This document shows positions 36,264 to 44,538 of a DNA stretch of 48,703 nt, piece after piece. This DNA is from Pseudomonadota bacterium (GTDB lineage: Bacteria > Pseudomonadota > Gammaproteobacteria > Burkholderiales > Ferrovaceae). Each line of letters starts with the position of its first letter. The stretch's first letter is position 1. The notes beneath the pieces were generated by a model. It did not search any database, was not told the origin of the DNA, and saw only the letters and a program-made list of their open reading frames with translations. The stretch covers positions 1-48,703 of the forward strand of contig JAKABO010000015.1 of assembly GCA_021796835.1 (NCBI GenBank), written 5' to 3'. Position numbers and translations under genes: made by a program.

Positions 36264-37610
36264 TCACACGGTCCGGTTGGTGGGGTCGTCAGAGCCGGTT
36301 TGCCCGGGGATGGGCAAGCGGACCACGACTTCCAGTCCGCCCTCCGGGGGGCTGCGTAATTCCAGGGTACCGTGGTGCAGGTTTACGATGCGCGCCACGA
36401 TGGCCAATCCCAGCCCGGATCCCGGCGGGCCTCCCCGCGAACTTTCGCGTCGTGTGAACGGCTGGAGGAGGTGAGGGATCTCATCGGCAGGAATCCCCTC
36501 GCCGTGATCGCGTACGGCCAGACAGACGGATTTCCCCTCCTGATACAGACTCAGGTGGAAGGGCGGTTTGCCATAACGAACCGCGTTTTCCAGCAGATTG
36601 TTGAGGATCCGTTCCAGAGCCAGTTCATTGAAGCATACCCGGGGCAGATTGGGGCTCATGTCCAGGGTGACGGGAACACCCCGGCTGACAAAGCGCTCCT
36701 GACAGGCTACGGCGAGGGGGGCAAGGGCCCGGAGATGCAGGGGATAATGAGGACGATCCCGGGCAAAATCCAGGAACTGGTCGATGATCCGGTCGATTTC
36801 TTCCAGATCCTGAATCAGGGGGTCGAGCGGTGGGGGCGCAGGTGACTGGAGCATTTCCAGCGCCAGACGCAGTCGTGACAGGGGGGTGCGCAGGTCGTGA
36901 GAAACCCCCGCCAGCATGATGGTTCGATTGGTTTCCAGGGTTTTGAGCGCATGTTGCATGGTGTGGAAGGCTTCACTGACCTCGCGAATTTCACTGGGAA
37001 TGTCCGGGGTGATTTTCAGGAGGCTGGGTTGCCCCGCTGCAATGCAGTGGGCGGCCTGGGTCAAATCCCGCAGGGGACGGTTGATGCGATAGACCGCCCA
37101 GTACACGCTGGAAAATCCGAGCAGGATCACAAGGGCCAGTAACAGGGCCCATTTTTCCGGGAAATCCGCATCGAAGCGCTGGCGCTGGGTGATGTACCAG
37201 AAATCTCCGTGGGTGGTATGCAAAGGGATCCAGACGGCAGGCAACTGACCCTGGGTGGTGACCCAGAGGCGGGTCGTGGGATAACGGGAACGGAGTCGCT
37301 GCTGCAGCAGGAATACCCGGCTGGACGGTGTGGGGCTGCGAATCTTCAGGGGATCGGGGGCGGTGGATTGAATCACGCCGCCCTCGCTGTCGTCAAATTC
37401 CCGGATGAATGCCGATTGAGCGGGAGGAGAGAGATATTCCAGCGCCGTGATCAGGGAAAAAATATGGTTGGCCCGATCCTGGATGGTATGTTCCAGCAGA
37501 GGCGCGACATAGAAGCGCTGGAATACGAAGAGCGTGGCGACGTGGGTCACCAGTACCGTCAGCACCGTGACGAGAAGGGTTCGTCCCAGCAGCGATCGGG
37601 CAATGATCAT
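36264..37610 (-). CDS. EnvZ-like sensor histidine kinase
   Basis: A 448-aa inner-membrane kinase. Two membrane segments (about residues 10-30 and 155-175) bracket a periplasmic domain; a HAMP-like linker precedes the phosphorylated His in LAGVSHDLRTPLSRLRL, and the ATPase domain shows N-box LERILNNLLENAVRYG, DHGEGIP and GSGLGLAIV. It overlaps the response regulator stop by four bases (ATGA). Signal unknown; resemblance is to EnvZ of the OmpR/EnvZ pair. Confidence 0.9.
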   Translation of the reverse strand: MIIARSLLGRTLLVTVLTVLVTHVATLFVFQRFYVAPLLEHTIQDRANHIFSLITALEYLSPPAQSAFIREFDDSEGGVIQSTAPDPLKIRSPTPSSRVFLLQQRLRSRYPTTRLWVTTQGQLPAVWIPLHTTHGDFWYITQRQRFDADFPEKWALLLALVILLGFSSVYWAVYRINRPLRDLTQAAHCIAAGQPSLLKITPDIPSEIREVSEAFHTMQHALKTLETNRTIMLAGVSHDLRTPLSRLRLALEMLQSPAPPPLDPLIQDLEEIDRIIDQFLDFARDRPHYPLHLRALAPLAVACQERFVSRGVPVTLDMSPNLPRVCFNELALERILNNLLENAVRYGKPPFHLSLYQEGKSVCLAVRDHGEGIPADEIPHLLQPFTRRESSRGGPPGSGLGLAIVARIVNLHHGTLELRSPPEGGLEVVVRLPIPGQTGSDDPTNRTV

Positions 37611-38335
37611 TCCGGCGCGGTGATCTCGGGGACAAAGACGTATCCGATGCCCCAGACGGTACGGATGTGGCGGGGATGTCCCGGGTCTTCCTCGAGCAGG
37701 CGACGCAGGCGCGAAATCTGGACATCGATGCTGCGGTCGAACACCTCCCGTTCCCGGCCCCGCACCAGATCCGTGAGTTTTTCCCGGGAGAGGGGTTCGT
37801 GGGGGTGCGTGACCAGCGCCCGCAGGAGAGAAAATTCACTGCTGGAGAGGGAAACCAGTTCCCCGTTTTTGTGCAGGGTACGCTGAAGCAGGTGGAAACT
37901 GAATTCCCCGAACGTCACCAGATCCTGGGCATGATGGTCGTCGGCCATGGGCGTGTCCCAGGACTGGCGCCGCAGGACAGCCTGAATCCGGGCCAGCAAC
38001 TCCTTGGGGTTGAAGGGCTTGGAGAGATAGTCATCGGCCCCCGTGTTGAGCCCCAGAATCCGATCCGAGTCATTGCCCTTGGCCGTCAGCATGATGATGG
38101 GAATGGGGTTGTTCTGGGCGCGCAGCCGGCGGCACAGCGCCAGACCATCCTCGCCGGGGAGCATCAGATCCAGGACCAGCAGATCATGGGGTGATTTTGC
38201 CAGGGCCTGATCGAGTGCGAGGGTGTCGGGGACGGCCGTCACACTGAAGCCTTGTTGGGAAAGGTAACGCTGAAGTAATTCGCGTAGTCGAAGATCGTCA
38301 TCCAGGACGATGATGCGGGGGCGTGGAGTATTCAT
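37607..38335 (-). CDS. ompR: OmpR-family response regulator
   Basis: A 242-aa regulator with a receiver domain (acidic LDDD at 11-14, phosphorylated Asp56 in LVLDLMLPGEDG, Lys in DDYLSKPF) and a C-terminal winged-helix DNA-binding domain (LSSSEFSLLRALVTHP, VDVQISRLRRLLEEDP-type segment, VWGIGYVFVPE). The start is ATG 38335 (MNTPRPRIIVLDDD); upstream in-frame codons are non-conserved. OmpR-like overall, but the regulated genes cannot be told from this window. Confidence 0.9.
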   Translation of the reverse strand: MNTPRPRIIVLDDDLRLRELLQRYLSQQGFSVTAVPDTLALDQALAKSPHDLLVLDLMLPGEDGLALCRRLRAQNNPIPIIMLTAKGNDSDRILGLNTGADDYLSKPFNPKELLARIQAVLRRQSWDTPMADDHHAQDLVTFGEFSFHLLQRTLHKNGELVSLSSSEFSLLRALVTHPHEPLSREKLTDLVRGREREVFDRSIDVQISRLRRLLEEDPGHPRHIRTVWGIGYVFVPEITAPE

Positions 38336-38418
38336 GAGCGCATGATAGTGTAATAACTGGAAAAAAAATTGTATCGATTTGTAAACTACTCGTCTCCGCG
38401 GTTGGAAGGAGGTCTGGA

Positions 38419-39132
38419 TCAGGTGGGTTCCGTGAGCAGATGGCGCGCACGACAGAGGTCTGCCCAGGTTCCCGCCTTTTCTGCCGGGGTGCGCAGGAGG
38501 TAGGCAGGGTGCCAGGTGACGACGGTGGGGATGCCTTCGAAGAGATGGGTTCTGGAGCGCAGTTGGGCCATGGGCAGAGAGGTGTCCAGCAGGGTATGGG
38601 CAGCAACCTTGCCCAGCAGGACCAGAATGCGCGGTTGGACCTGTGCGATTTGCTGACGGAGGAAGGGCAGGCAGGTGGCACACTCATGGTCGCTGGGGGT
38701 GCGGTTATGGGGAGGGCGGCATTTCACCACATTGGCAATGGAGACCTGAGGGCCCCGTTCCAGTCCCAGGGCCGTGAGCATGCCGTCCAGCAGGCGTCCG
38801 GCAGGTCCGACGAAGGGCAGCCCGCGCGCATCTTCTTCTGCGCCAGGTCCTTCTCCGATGAACATCCAGGGGCTGCCGGGGTGAATCAGTCCAAAAACCG
38901 CCTGCTTGCGTTGTTCGTGTAGCGCGCAGCGGGTGCAGGAAGCGACCTGCCGGCGCAGATCGCCCGTTACCGGCAAGTCGGGAAGCGCTGGCGGGGGCGC
39001 GGAAATTTCCTGATTTTTTCCGTCCGCACGGGAGGGGGAAAGCGCTTCGGGGGGGGCAGGTGACGGATTTTCCCGGGGAACCCAGAGGGGCCACAGTCCC
39101 AACTCTCTCCAGTAGGCTTCCTGTACATGCAT
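38419..39132 (-). CDS. Family 4 uracil-DNA glycosylase (Fe-S)
   Basis: A 237-aa uracil-DNA glycosylase of the iron-sulfur type that removes uracil from deaminated cytosine. Motifs are the first Cys pair SCTRCALH, GEGPGAEEDARGLPFVGPAGRLLDG split over the uracil pocket, ANVVKCRPP with the third Cys, HECATC with the fourth, and LLGKVAAH. A Pro-rich linker (about 20-55) separates a short N-terminal segment, as is common in betaproteobacterial members. Last gene of the arnD-to-udg run, 17 bp after rimI. Confidence 0.88.
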   Translation of the reverse strand: MHVQEAYWRELGLWPLWVPRENPSPAPPEALSPSRADGKNQEISAPPPALPDLPVTGDLRRQVASCTRCALHEQRKQAVFGLIHPGSPWMFIGEGPGAEEDARGLPFVGPAGRLLDGMLTALGLERGPQVSIANVVKCRPPHNRTPSDHECATCLPFLRQQIAQVQPRILVLLGKVAAHTLLDTSLPMAQLRSRTHLFEGIPTVVTWHPAYLLRTPAEKAGTWADLCRARHLLTEPT

Positions 39133-39149
39133 GTCGACGATATCCGGTT

Positions 39150-39605
39150 TCAGGACATCAGGCTGCGCTGCAGCACGAGGGCGTCTTCACGATCCCCCGT
39201 CGGGGTCGCGTAATAACCCCGGCGGGTTCCGATGAGCTGGAAGTTGGCCGAGCGGTACAAATGCAGGGCGGCCTCGTTGGAGGGGCGCACTTCGAGCAGC
39301 AGGCATTCCGCGCCCTGTGCGCTGGCCTGGGTGATGACTTCATCGAGCAGCACGCGCCCCCAGCCCTGGCGTTGCCAGGGCTGGTCGATGACCAGGTTGA
39401 GCAGATGGGTTTCCTGAAAAACAACCATGAAAAAAGTATACCCGAACAGCGTTCCCGAGGGCGCCACCAGGCCCAAGCCCTGGTGCTGGGACAAGGATTC
39501 CAGAAGTTGACGTCCGGTCCAGGGCGCGGAAAAATTCCGCTTTTCGATGGCACAAAGCGCATCCACATCCTGAAGGGTGAGCGGACGCAGGGAAACGGTG
39601 TTCAT
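39150..39605 (-). CDS. rimI: Ribosomal-protein-alanine N-acetyltransferase RimI
   Basis: A 151-aa GNAT acetyltransferase that modifies the N-terminal alanine of ribosomal protein S18. The acetyl-CoA loop is QPWQRQGWGRVLLDEV, followed by LLLEVRPSNEAALHLYRSANF and RRGYYATPTGDREDALVL, diagnostic for RimI. ATG 39605 overlaps the tsaB stop by four bases; the tsaB-rimI pairing is conserved in many bacteria. Confidence 0.92.
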   Translation of the reverse strand: MNTVSLRPLTLQDVDALCAIEKRNFSAPWTGRQLLESLSQHQGLGLVAPSGTLFGYTFFMVVFQETHLLNLVIDQPWQRQGWGRVLLDEVITQASAQGAECLLLEVRPSNEAALHLYRSANFQLIGTRRGYYATPTGDREDALVLQRSLMS

Positions 39606-40297
39606 AGCCCACGTTCTGCGCGGGTCAGGGCAACCCGCTGGCGCAGATAGATGGGTTGGGCGGCGGCAGGACTGACCCCGGTCGTGCGTTTCCTGGCCTG
39701 GCCTGCCAGGGCAGCGATATGCGTGGCGTGCGGAGAGAGTCCCGGGATCGTGCCCTGCCACTGGGATGCCCAGCGTAAGGTGAGCAGGGTATTCCAGGCG
39801 ACCGCTCCGGAACCCGCTCCCCACCAGTCTCCGGCAGGCAGGTCGGGTAGGCCGGACAGATCGCCCGGACTGCACAACCGGGGCGGCAAGCACTCCTGCC
39901 ATCCTGAGTCCTGACGCTCATAGGCGGCGAGGTAGACCTGATTCATGCGCGCATCCAGCGCCACGACGATGCGGGGATGGGGGGCGACTTCAGTCAGGCA
40001 TTCGAGCGTAGAGACGGGGAAAAGGGGAATCCCCAGGCCCAATCCCAGACCTTGCGCGATGCCGCAGGCCAGCCGGACCCCGGTGAAACCGCCCGGCCCT
40101 GCCCCGTAGGCGATTCCTCCCAGATCGTCCCAGGTTCGTTGGGCCTCGGCCAGGACAGAGTCCAGCAGGGACCAGACGCGCCCGGAAGGGGCGGCTCCCT
40201 CATCCTCCCGAGAGGCCAGGATCCGTCCCTCCTGCCACAGGGCGACGGACGCACGCTCGGTGGAAAATTCCAGGGCGAGGAGAGGGCCGGTGTTCAA
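39602..40297 (-). CDS. tsaB: tRNA t6A biosynthesis protein TsaB
   Basis: TsaB is the ASKHA-fold scaffold that, with TsaD and TsaE, transfers threonylcarbamoyl to tRNA A37. The 231-aa protein begins LLALEFSTERASVAL and has GIAYGAGPGGFTGVRLACGIAQGLGLG, the family signature. The start is TTG 40297, overlapping the lplT stop (TTGA), with a GGAG site 8 bp upstream. Works in the same pathway as tsaC at 8966-9982. Confidence 0.93.
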   Translation of the reverse strand: MNTGPLLALEFSTERASVALWQEGRILASREDEGAAPSGRVWSLLDSVLAEAQRTWDDLGGIAYGAGPGGFTGVRLACGIAQGLGLGLGIPLFPVSTLECLTEVAPHPRIVVALDARMNQVYLAAYERQDSGWQECLPPRLCSPGDLSGLPDLPAGDWWGAGSGAVAWNTLLTLRWASQWQGTIPGLSPHATHIAALAGQARKRTTGVSPAAAQPIYLRQRVALTRAERGL

Positions 40298-41598
40298 TCC
40301 ACGTACTCCACATGACGATAACGGCGATAAAGCCAGAACATCAGGCTGCTGATGAAAATGGCCAGCAGCAGGACACTCACGTAAAAGGCCGCTTCCGTCG
40401 GCCTCAGGGCCTGTCCGCGCAGGGTTTCGAAGCCCAGGTCCTGAAAGAGGTGACGCAGGGGCAGGTCGGCCCGGATGACCCCGGCATAAATTCCGAGCAG
40501 GGCCAGAATACTGATGTTTTCATTGAAATTCTGGACCGCGATGCTGTGCCCTGCGCCCATGATCTGATGACCGCGATGTTGCAGGAGGGCATTCATCGGG
40601 ACCACGAAAAAACCGGCCATGGCGCCTGCCGCCACCAGCAGGACCACGGCCACGGCCCAGTCCCGCACCACCAGCATGCCCAGGATGGCGAATCCCATGG
40701 CCACGCCCACCGGCAGCACCTTGATGGCGCTTTCCAGGCGTACCCACCGGGCTGCCGCGATGGAACCCAGGGCGATTCCCACGGCCGAAACGGCGGTGAG
40801 TTGGGTGGCCTGCTCCAGGTTGAAATGCAACTGGAGGGTGGCCCAGACCAGTACGATCAGACGGAGAGAAGAACCGACCCCCCAGAAAATGGTGGTTACC
40901 GCCAGGGAAACCTGCCCCAACGGATCCCGCCACAGTTGGAGAAACGAGCGCCAGAAATCCTGCACCAGAAACCAGGGGGTCCTGCGCGGGGGGACGTGAT
41001 CGGGCAGGACGTGTGGGATATACAGGTTCACCACGGCGGCACCAACGTAGAGCAGCAGGATGACGAGGATGGAAAAGCGTGGGGCATTCAGGGTATGTCC
41101 GATCAAGGGGGTGCTGAAGGTGACAAAAAGTTGGTAGAGGGGCAGGTCGGGTTTGAGTATCCAGCCGCCCAATACGGCCCCGAAAATGATGGCGATGACG
41201 GTCAGGGCCTCCATCCAGCTATTGGCGACCACCAATTTTCCGGTGGGGAGGCACTCCGTCAGAATGCCGTATTTGGCCGGCGAATAGGCTGCGGCCCCCA
41301 ATCCCACCAGGCCGTAGGCAAAGAGTGGGTTGACCCCCACCAGCATGGCCAGACAGCCCAGCAGTTTGATGATGTTGCTGAGGAACATGACGCGTCCCTT
41401 GGGCAGGGCATCGGAAAAGGCGCCCACGAACGGGGCCAGGAAGATGTAGGACAGCACAAAAAATTGTTGCAGGAAAGGGACGTATTCGGGGGGAGCCGAG
41501 ATCGTTTTGAGCAGGGCGATGGCCGCAAACAACAAGGCATTGTCAGCCAACGCAGAAAGAAATTGCGCCAGCAGGATGATGTAGAACCCTAACTCCAT
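40294..41598 (-). CDS. lplT: Lysophospholipid transporter LplT
   Basis: A 434-aa MFS membrane protein that flips lysophospholipids inward for reacylation. Around twelve hydrophobic segments are visible, beginning MELGFYIILLAQFLSALADN; family features include QQFFVLSYIFLAPFVGAFSD and GAAAYSPAKYGILTE. The acyltransferase/synthetase partner (aas), often adjacent, is not here. It is 13 bp after phoH and overlaps tsaB. Confidence 0.92.
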   Translation of the reverse strand: MELGFYIILLAQFLSALADNALLFAAIALLKTISAPPEYVPFLQQFFVLSYIFLAPFVGAFSDALPKGRVMFLSNIIKLLGCLAMLVGVNPLFAYGLVGLGAAAYSPAKYGILTECLPTGKLVVANSWMEALTVIAIIFGAVLGGWILKPDLPLYQLFVTFSTPLIGHTLNAPRFSILVILLLYVGAAVVNLYIPHVLPDHVPPRRTPWFLVQDFWRSFLQLWRDPLGQVSLAVTTIFWGVGSSLRLIVLVWATLQLHFNLEQATQLTAVSAVGIALGSIAAARWVRLESAIKVLPVGVAMGFAILGMLVVRDWAVAVVLLVAAGAMAGFFVVPMNALLQHRGHQIMGAGHSIAVQNFNENISILALLGIYAGVIRADLPLRHLFQDLGFETLRGQALRPTEAAFYVSVLLLAIFISSLMFWLYRRYRHVEYVD

Positions 41599-41611
41599 GA
41601 ACGGCCCGGAG

Positions 41612-43009
41612 TTACAGCACTTCGGCTGCGTAATCGGCGAGACGGGAACGTTCTCCCCGTTGCAGGGTGACGTGTCCGCTGTGTACCCAACCCTTGAAAC
41701 GGTCCACCACGTAGGTGAGCCCGGAACTGCCTTCCGTGAGGTAGGGGGTGTCGATCTGGGCGATGTTTCCCAGGCAGATCACCTTGGTTCCCGGACCGGC
41801 GCGCGTGATCAGGGTTTTCATCTGTTTGGGGGTCAGGTTCTGGGCTTCGTCGATGATCAGATACTTGTTGAGAAAAGTCCGCCCACGCATGAAATTCAGG
41901 GACTTGATCTTGATGCGCGAGCGAATCAGGTCGCGCGTGGCCGCCCGTCCCCAGTCTCCGGCCTCTTCGTCCCCCTTGTTGAGAACGTCCAGATTGTCCT
42001 CCAGCGCACCCATCCAGGGCGTCATTTTCTCTTCCTCCGTTCCGGGCAGGAAGCCGATGTCTTCGCCCACGGGAACCGTGACCCGGGTCATGATGATCTC
42101 TGAATACAGTTTGTGTTCGATGGTTTGCATCAACCCTGCGGCCAGGGTCAGCAGGGTTTTCCCCGTCCCCGCCTGACCAAGCAGGGTGATGAAATCGAGG
42201 TCGGGGTTCATGAGCAGGTTCAGGGCAAAATTCTGTTCCCGGTTGGCTGCCACGATTCCCCACGTGTTATGCCGCTGGGAGGTGTAGTCGCGCAATACTT
42301 CGAGGACGGCACTGGAGCCGATCCGTTCCTTGACGCGAGCATAGAAGGGGTTTTCCCCCTGTTCCTGATAGACGAATTCATTCAGGTAGAAACTGGGGAC
42401 CAGGGGGCCTTCCACCTTGTACAGGGTGCGTCCCTGTTCCTGCCAGGATTGCATATCCTTGCCGTGGGTTTCCCAGAAATCGTCCGGCAGTTCACGAACA
42501 CCGGTATACAGCAGATCGGTGTCTTCCAGGACTTTGTCGTTGAAATAATCCTCCGCATCGACGCCCAATGCGCGGGCCTTGATGCGCATGTTGATGTCCT
42601 TGCTGACCAGGATGACAGCGCGCTTGGGTTGGCTGCGCTGGAGTTCGAGGGCAACGGCCAGGATCTGGTTGTCGGGCTTTTCATCGGCCAGCAGGGTGGT
42701 GGGCTGAGCCTTCTTCAGGGTCTGCAAGAACAGGGTACCCGACGGGCCGGGATTTTGGGCGCGTGCAAGGGAAATGCCCTGGCTGATATCGACTTTGCCC
42801 GCGCGGGTGATGATTTCATCGAGGAAACGGCTGACCTGCCGGGCATTCCGCGCCACCTCGGTCATGCCTTTCTTGTTGTGATCCAGTTCCTCGATGGTCA
42901 TCATGGGCAGGAACACGTCGTGTTCCTGAAATTGGAAAAGGCAGGTGGGATCGTGCAGCAACACATTGGTATCGAGGACGAACAGTTTGGGGGCTGGATG
43001 GGCAACCAT
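41612..43009 (-). CDS. phoH: PIN-PhoH ATPase (PhoH2 type)
   Basis: A 465-aa fusion of an N-terminal PIN nuclease domain (FVLDTNVLLHDP, IEELDHNKKG, VSKDINMRIKA) and a C-terminal PhoH ATPase with Walker A GQAGTGKTLL and Walker B LIIDEAQNLTP. Such PhoH2 proteins act as RNA helicase-ribonucleases in characterised cases. It is 27 bp after bcp and probably in one transcript with lplT. Confidence 0.92.
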   Translation of the reverse strand: MVAHPAPKLFVLDTNVLLHDPTCLFQFQEHDVFLPMMTIEELDHNKKGMTEVARNARQVSRFLDEIITRAGKVDISQGISLARAQNPGPSGTLFLQTLKKAQPTTLLADEKPDNQILAVALELQRSQPKRAVILVSKDINMRIKARALGVDAEDYFNDKVLEDTDLLYTGVRELPDDFWETHGKDMQSWQEQGRTLYKVEGPLVPSFYLNEFVYQEQGENPFYARVKERIGSSAVLEVLRDYTSQRHNTWGIVAANREQNFALNLLMNPDLDFITLLGQAGTGKTLLTLAAGLMQTIEHKLYSEIIMTRVTVPVGEDIGFLPGTEEEKMTPWMGALEDNLDVLNKGDEEAGDWGRAATRDLIRSRIKIKSLNFMRGRTFLNKYLIIDEAQNLTPKQMKTLITRAGPGTKVICLGNIAQIDTPYLTEGSSGLTYVVDRFKGWVHSGHVTLQRGERSRLADYAAEVL

Positions 43010-43036
43010 GGGGGGCGGGCTCCGGGGAGAAAGTGG

Positions 43037-43498
43037 TCAGGGCAGTGTGCGGAGGGTTTCCAGGACGTATTGCGCGTGGCCGGGAACTTTGACCCCGCGC
43101 CAGGCTTCCGCCAGACGGCCTTCCGAATCGATCAGGAAGGTGCTGCGTTCGATGCCGCGGACCTGCTTGCCATACATGTTCTTCATCTTCATGACGCCAA
43201 ACAGGGTACAGGCCAGTTCATCGGGATCGCTCAGGAGGTGAAAGGGGAAACCCATCTTGGCCCGGAATTTTTCGTGGCTGGACAGGCTGTCCCGCGAAAT
43301 GCCCCAGACCGGGCAACGCAGGGCCTCGAACTCGGAGAACAACTGGGTGAACTGGAGCCCTTCGTCGGTACATCCCGGGGTATCGTCTCTGGGGTAGAAA
43401 TACAAAACCAGGGGCGCGCCCCGCTGGTCGCTCAGTTGAAAATGTGGTCCGGCAGTGGACGCCAACCGGAAGTCCGGCACCAACTCCATTTTCTCCAT
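43037..43498 (-). CDS. bcp: Bcp/PrxQ-type peroxiredoxin
   Basis: A 153-aa thiol peroxidase with the peroxidatic Cys in YPRDDTPGCTDEG. The resolving Cys that E. coli Bcp has five residues later is missing (position occupied by Leu in CTDEGL); other cysteines (EALRCPVWG, ELACTLFG) might replace it, or the enzyme is 1-Cys. The N-terminus is compact (MEKMELVPDFRL). It follows arnD by 46 bp. Confidence 0.92.
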   Translation of the reverse strand: MEKMELVPDFRLASTAGPHFQLSDQRGAPLVLYFYPRDDTPGCTDEGLQFTQLFSEFEALRCPVWGISRDSLSSHEKFRAKMGFPFHLLSDPDELACTLFGVMKMKNMYGKQVRGIERSTFLIDSEGRLAEAWRGVKVPGHAQYVLETLRTLP

Positions 43499-43544
43499 GG
43501 TTTCTCCAAAACAGATCAGTGATGGTGCAAGTATAGCCTATGGT

Positions 43545-44450
43545 TCAGCGCGCTGTGCCTTGCAGGGCCAAGGTGCCTGAACGACCGGGGAGCGAGCCCT
43601 GGATCATGGGACACGAGGGCAGGGGGTCGGACGCCACCGCCGAGGCCAACTGGGCCAGGGAGACCAACTGGTAGCCCTGGGTCTTCCAGCCCTGGAGTAA
43701 TTCCCGGAATACCGGGCGTAAACGCTGACCTTCAAGTTCGGCGTGCAGGGTGAAAACGTGTCCCTGGGGTGGGTCCTCCCGGGTGAGGGCCAGCAGGGTC
43801 TGGGCGACCGTGGAGACGTCCACCCCCTCCAGGCCGATCAGTTCGTCAAGGGTGGGGAGGGTGGTGGGCAGTTGCAGGCAGTGCGCCGGGCGATCCCCCA
43901 GCAGGGGGCGAAAGGGGCCTCGCCCGCGCCCGTCCGATGCCCACTTGAAATGCTGTTCGTCGAGCCAGCGCAGGGCATCCTCGGTCATCTGCCAGCCGGC
44001 GGCACCATGGACATGGGGCGCCTCCCCGAAAATCTTCTTGAAGCGTTCGCAGGCCAGGCGGAGTTGGGTGCGTCCCCAGGTCGATGGACGACGGTGCAGG
44101 TTGTCCTGCCAGGCCGTATGGTCCCAGGTGTGGATTCCCACCTCGAATCCTGCAGCCGCCACGGCGCGCAACGTGGGCGCGGCTTCGAGGCCGATGTCGG
44201 GACCGGGGAGCAGGGTGCCGTAAAGCAGGGTGCGCAGACCGTAATGCTCCAGCACGGAGGTGCGTTTGACCTTGCCCAGAAAGCCGGGGCGGAAGACACG
44301 CTTGAGGGCGCGCCCCGTATGGTCAGGGCCCAGGCTGAACAGGAAGGTGGCCTGGGCCTGTTCGGCGCGTAACAGTTCGACCAGCGCCGGTACCCCCTCG
44401 CGGGTTCCGCGCAGGGTGTCCACATCCACTTTCAGGGCCAGTAGTCGCAT
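43545..44450 (-). CDS. arnD: ArnD-like polysaccharide deacetylase
   Basis: A 301-aa NodB-fold deacetylase most like ArnD, the deformylase of undecaprenyl-phosphate 4-formamido-arabinose in lipid A modification. It starts MRLLALKVDVDTLRGTREG (ATG 44450); an upstream start adds 12 unconserved residues. The metal site is suggested by KVDVDT and GIHTWDHTAW, with ATFLFSLGPDHTGRAL typical of ArnD. No other arn genes are nearby, so the substrate is uncertain. First gene of a - strand run, divergent from typA. Confidence 0.85.
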   Translation of the reverse strand: MRLLALKVDVDTLRGTREGVPALVELLRAEQAQATFLFSLGPDHTGRALKRVFRPGFLGKVKRTSVLEHYGLRTLLYGTLLPGPDIGLEAAPTLRAVAAAGFEVGIHTWDHTAWQDNLHRRPSTWGRTQLRLACERFKKIFGEAPHVHGAAGWQMTEDALRWLDEQHFKWASDGRGRGPFRPLLGDRPAHCLQLPTTLPTLDELIGLEGVDVSTVAQTLLALTREDPPQGHVFTLHAELEGQRLRPVFRELLQGWKTQGYQLVSLAQLASAVASDPLPSCPMIQGSLPGRSGTLALQGTAR

Positions 44451-44538
44451 GGGCGAGACTATGGACACTTTTTCGTTACTCGGCAAGCCCCCCTTGCTGG
44501 TAGAATAGCGGTCTTTCTAAATTATCGGTTGAATTTTC

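Noticed and set aside
40312-41592. 426-codon open frame opposite lplT
   Set aside because: Very Gln/Asp/Gly/His-rich with no domain; mirrors a membrane protein gene on the other strand.
42113-43522. 469-codon open frame opposite phoH and bcp
   Set aside because: Runs across two real genes and their gap; no recognisable features.
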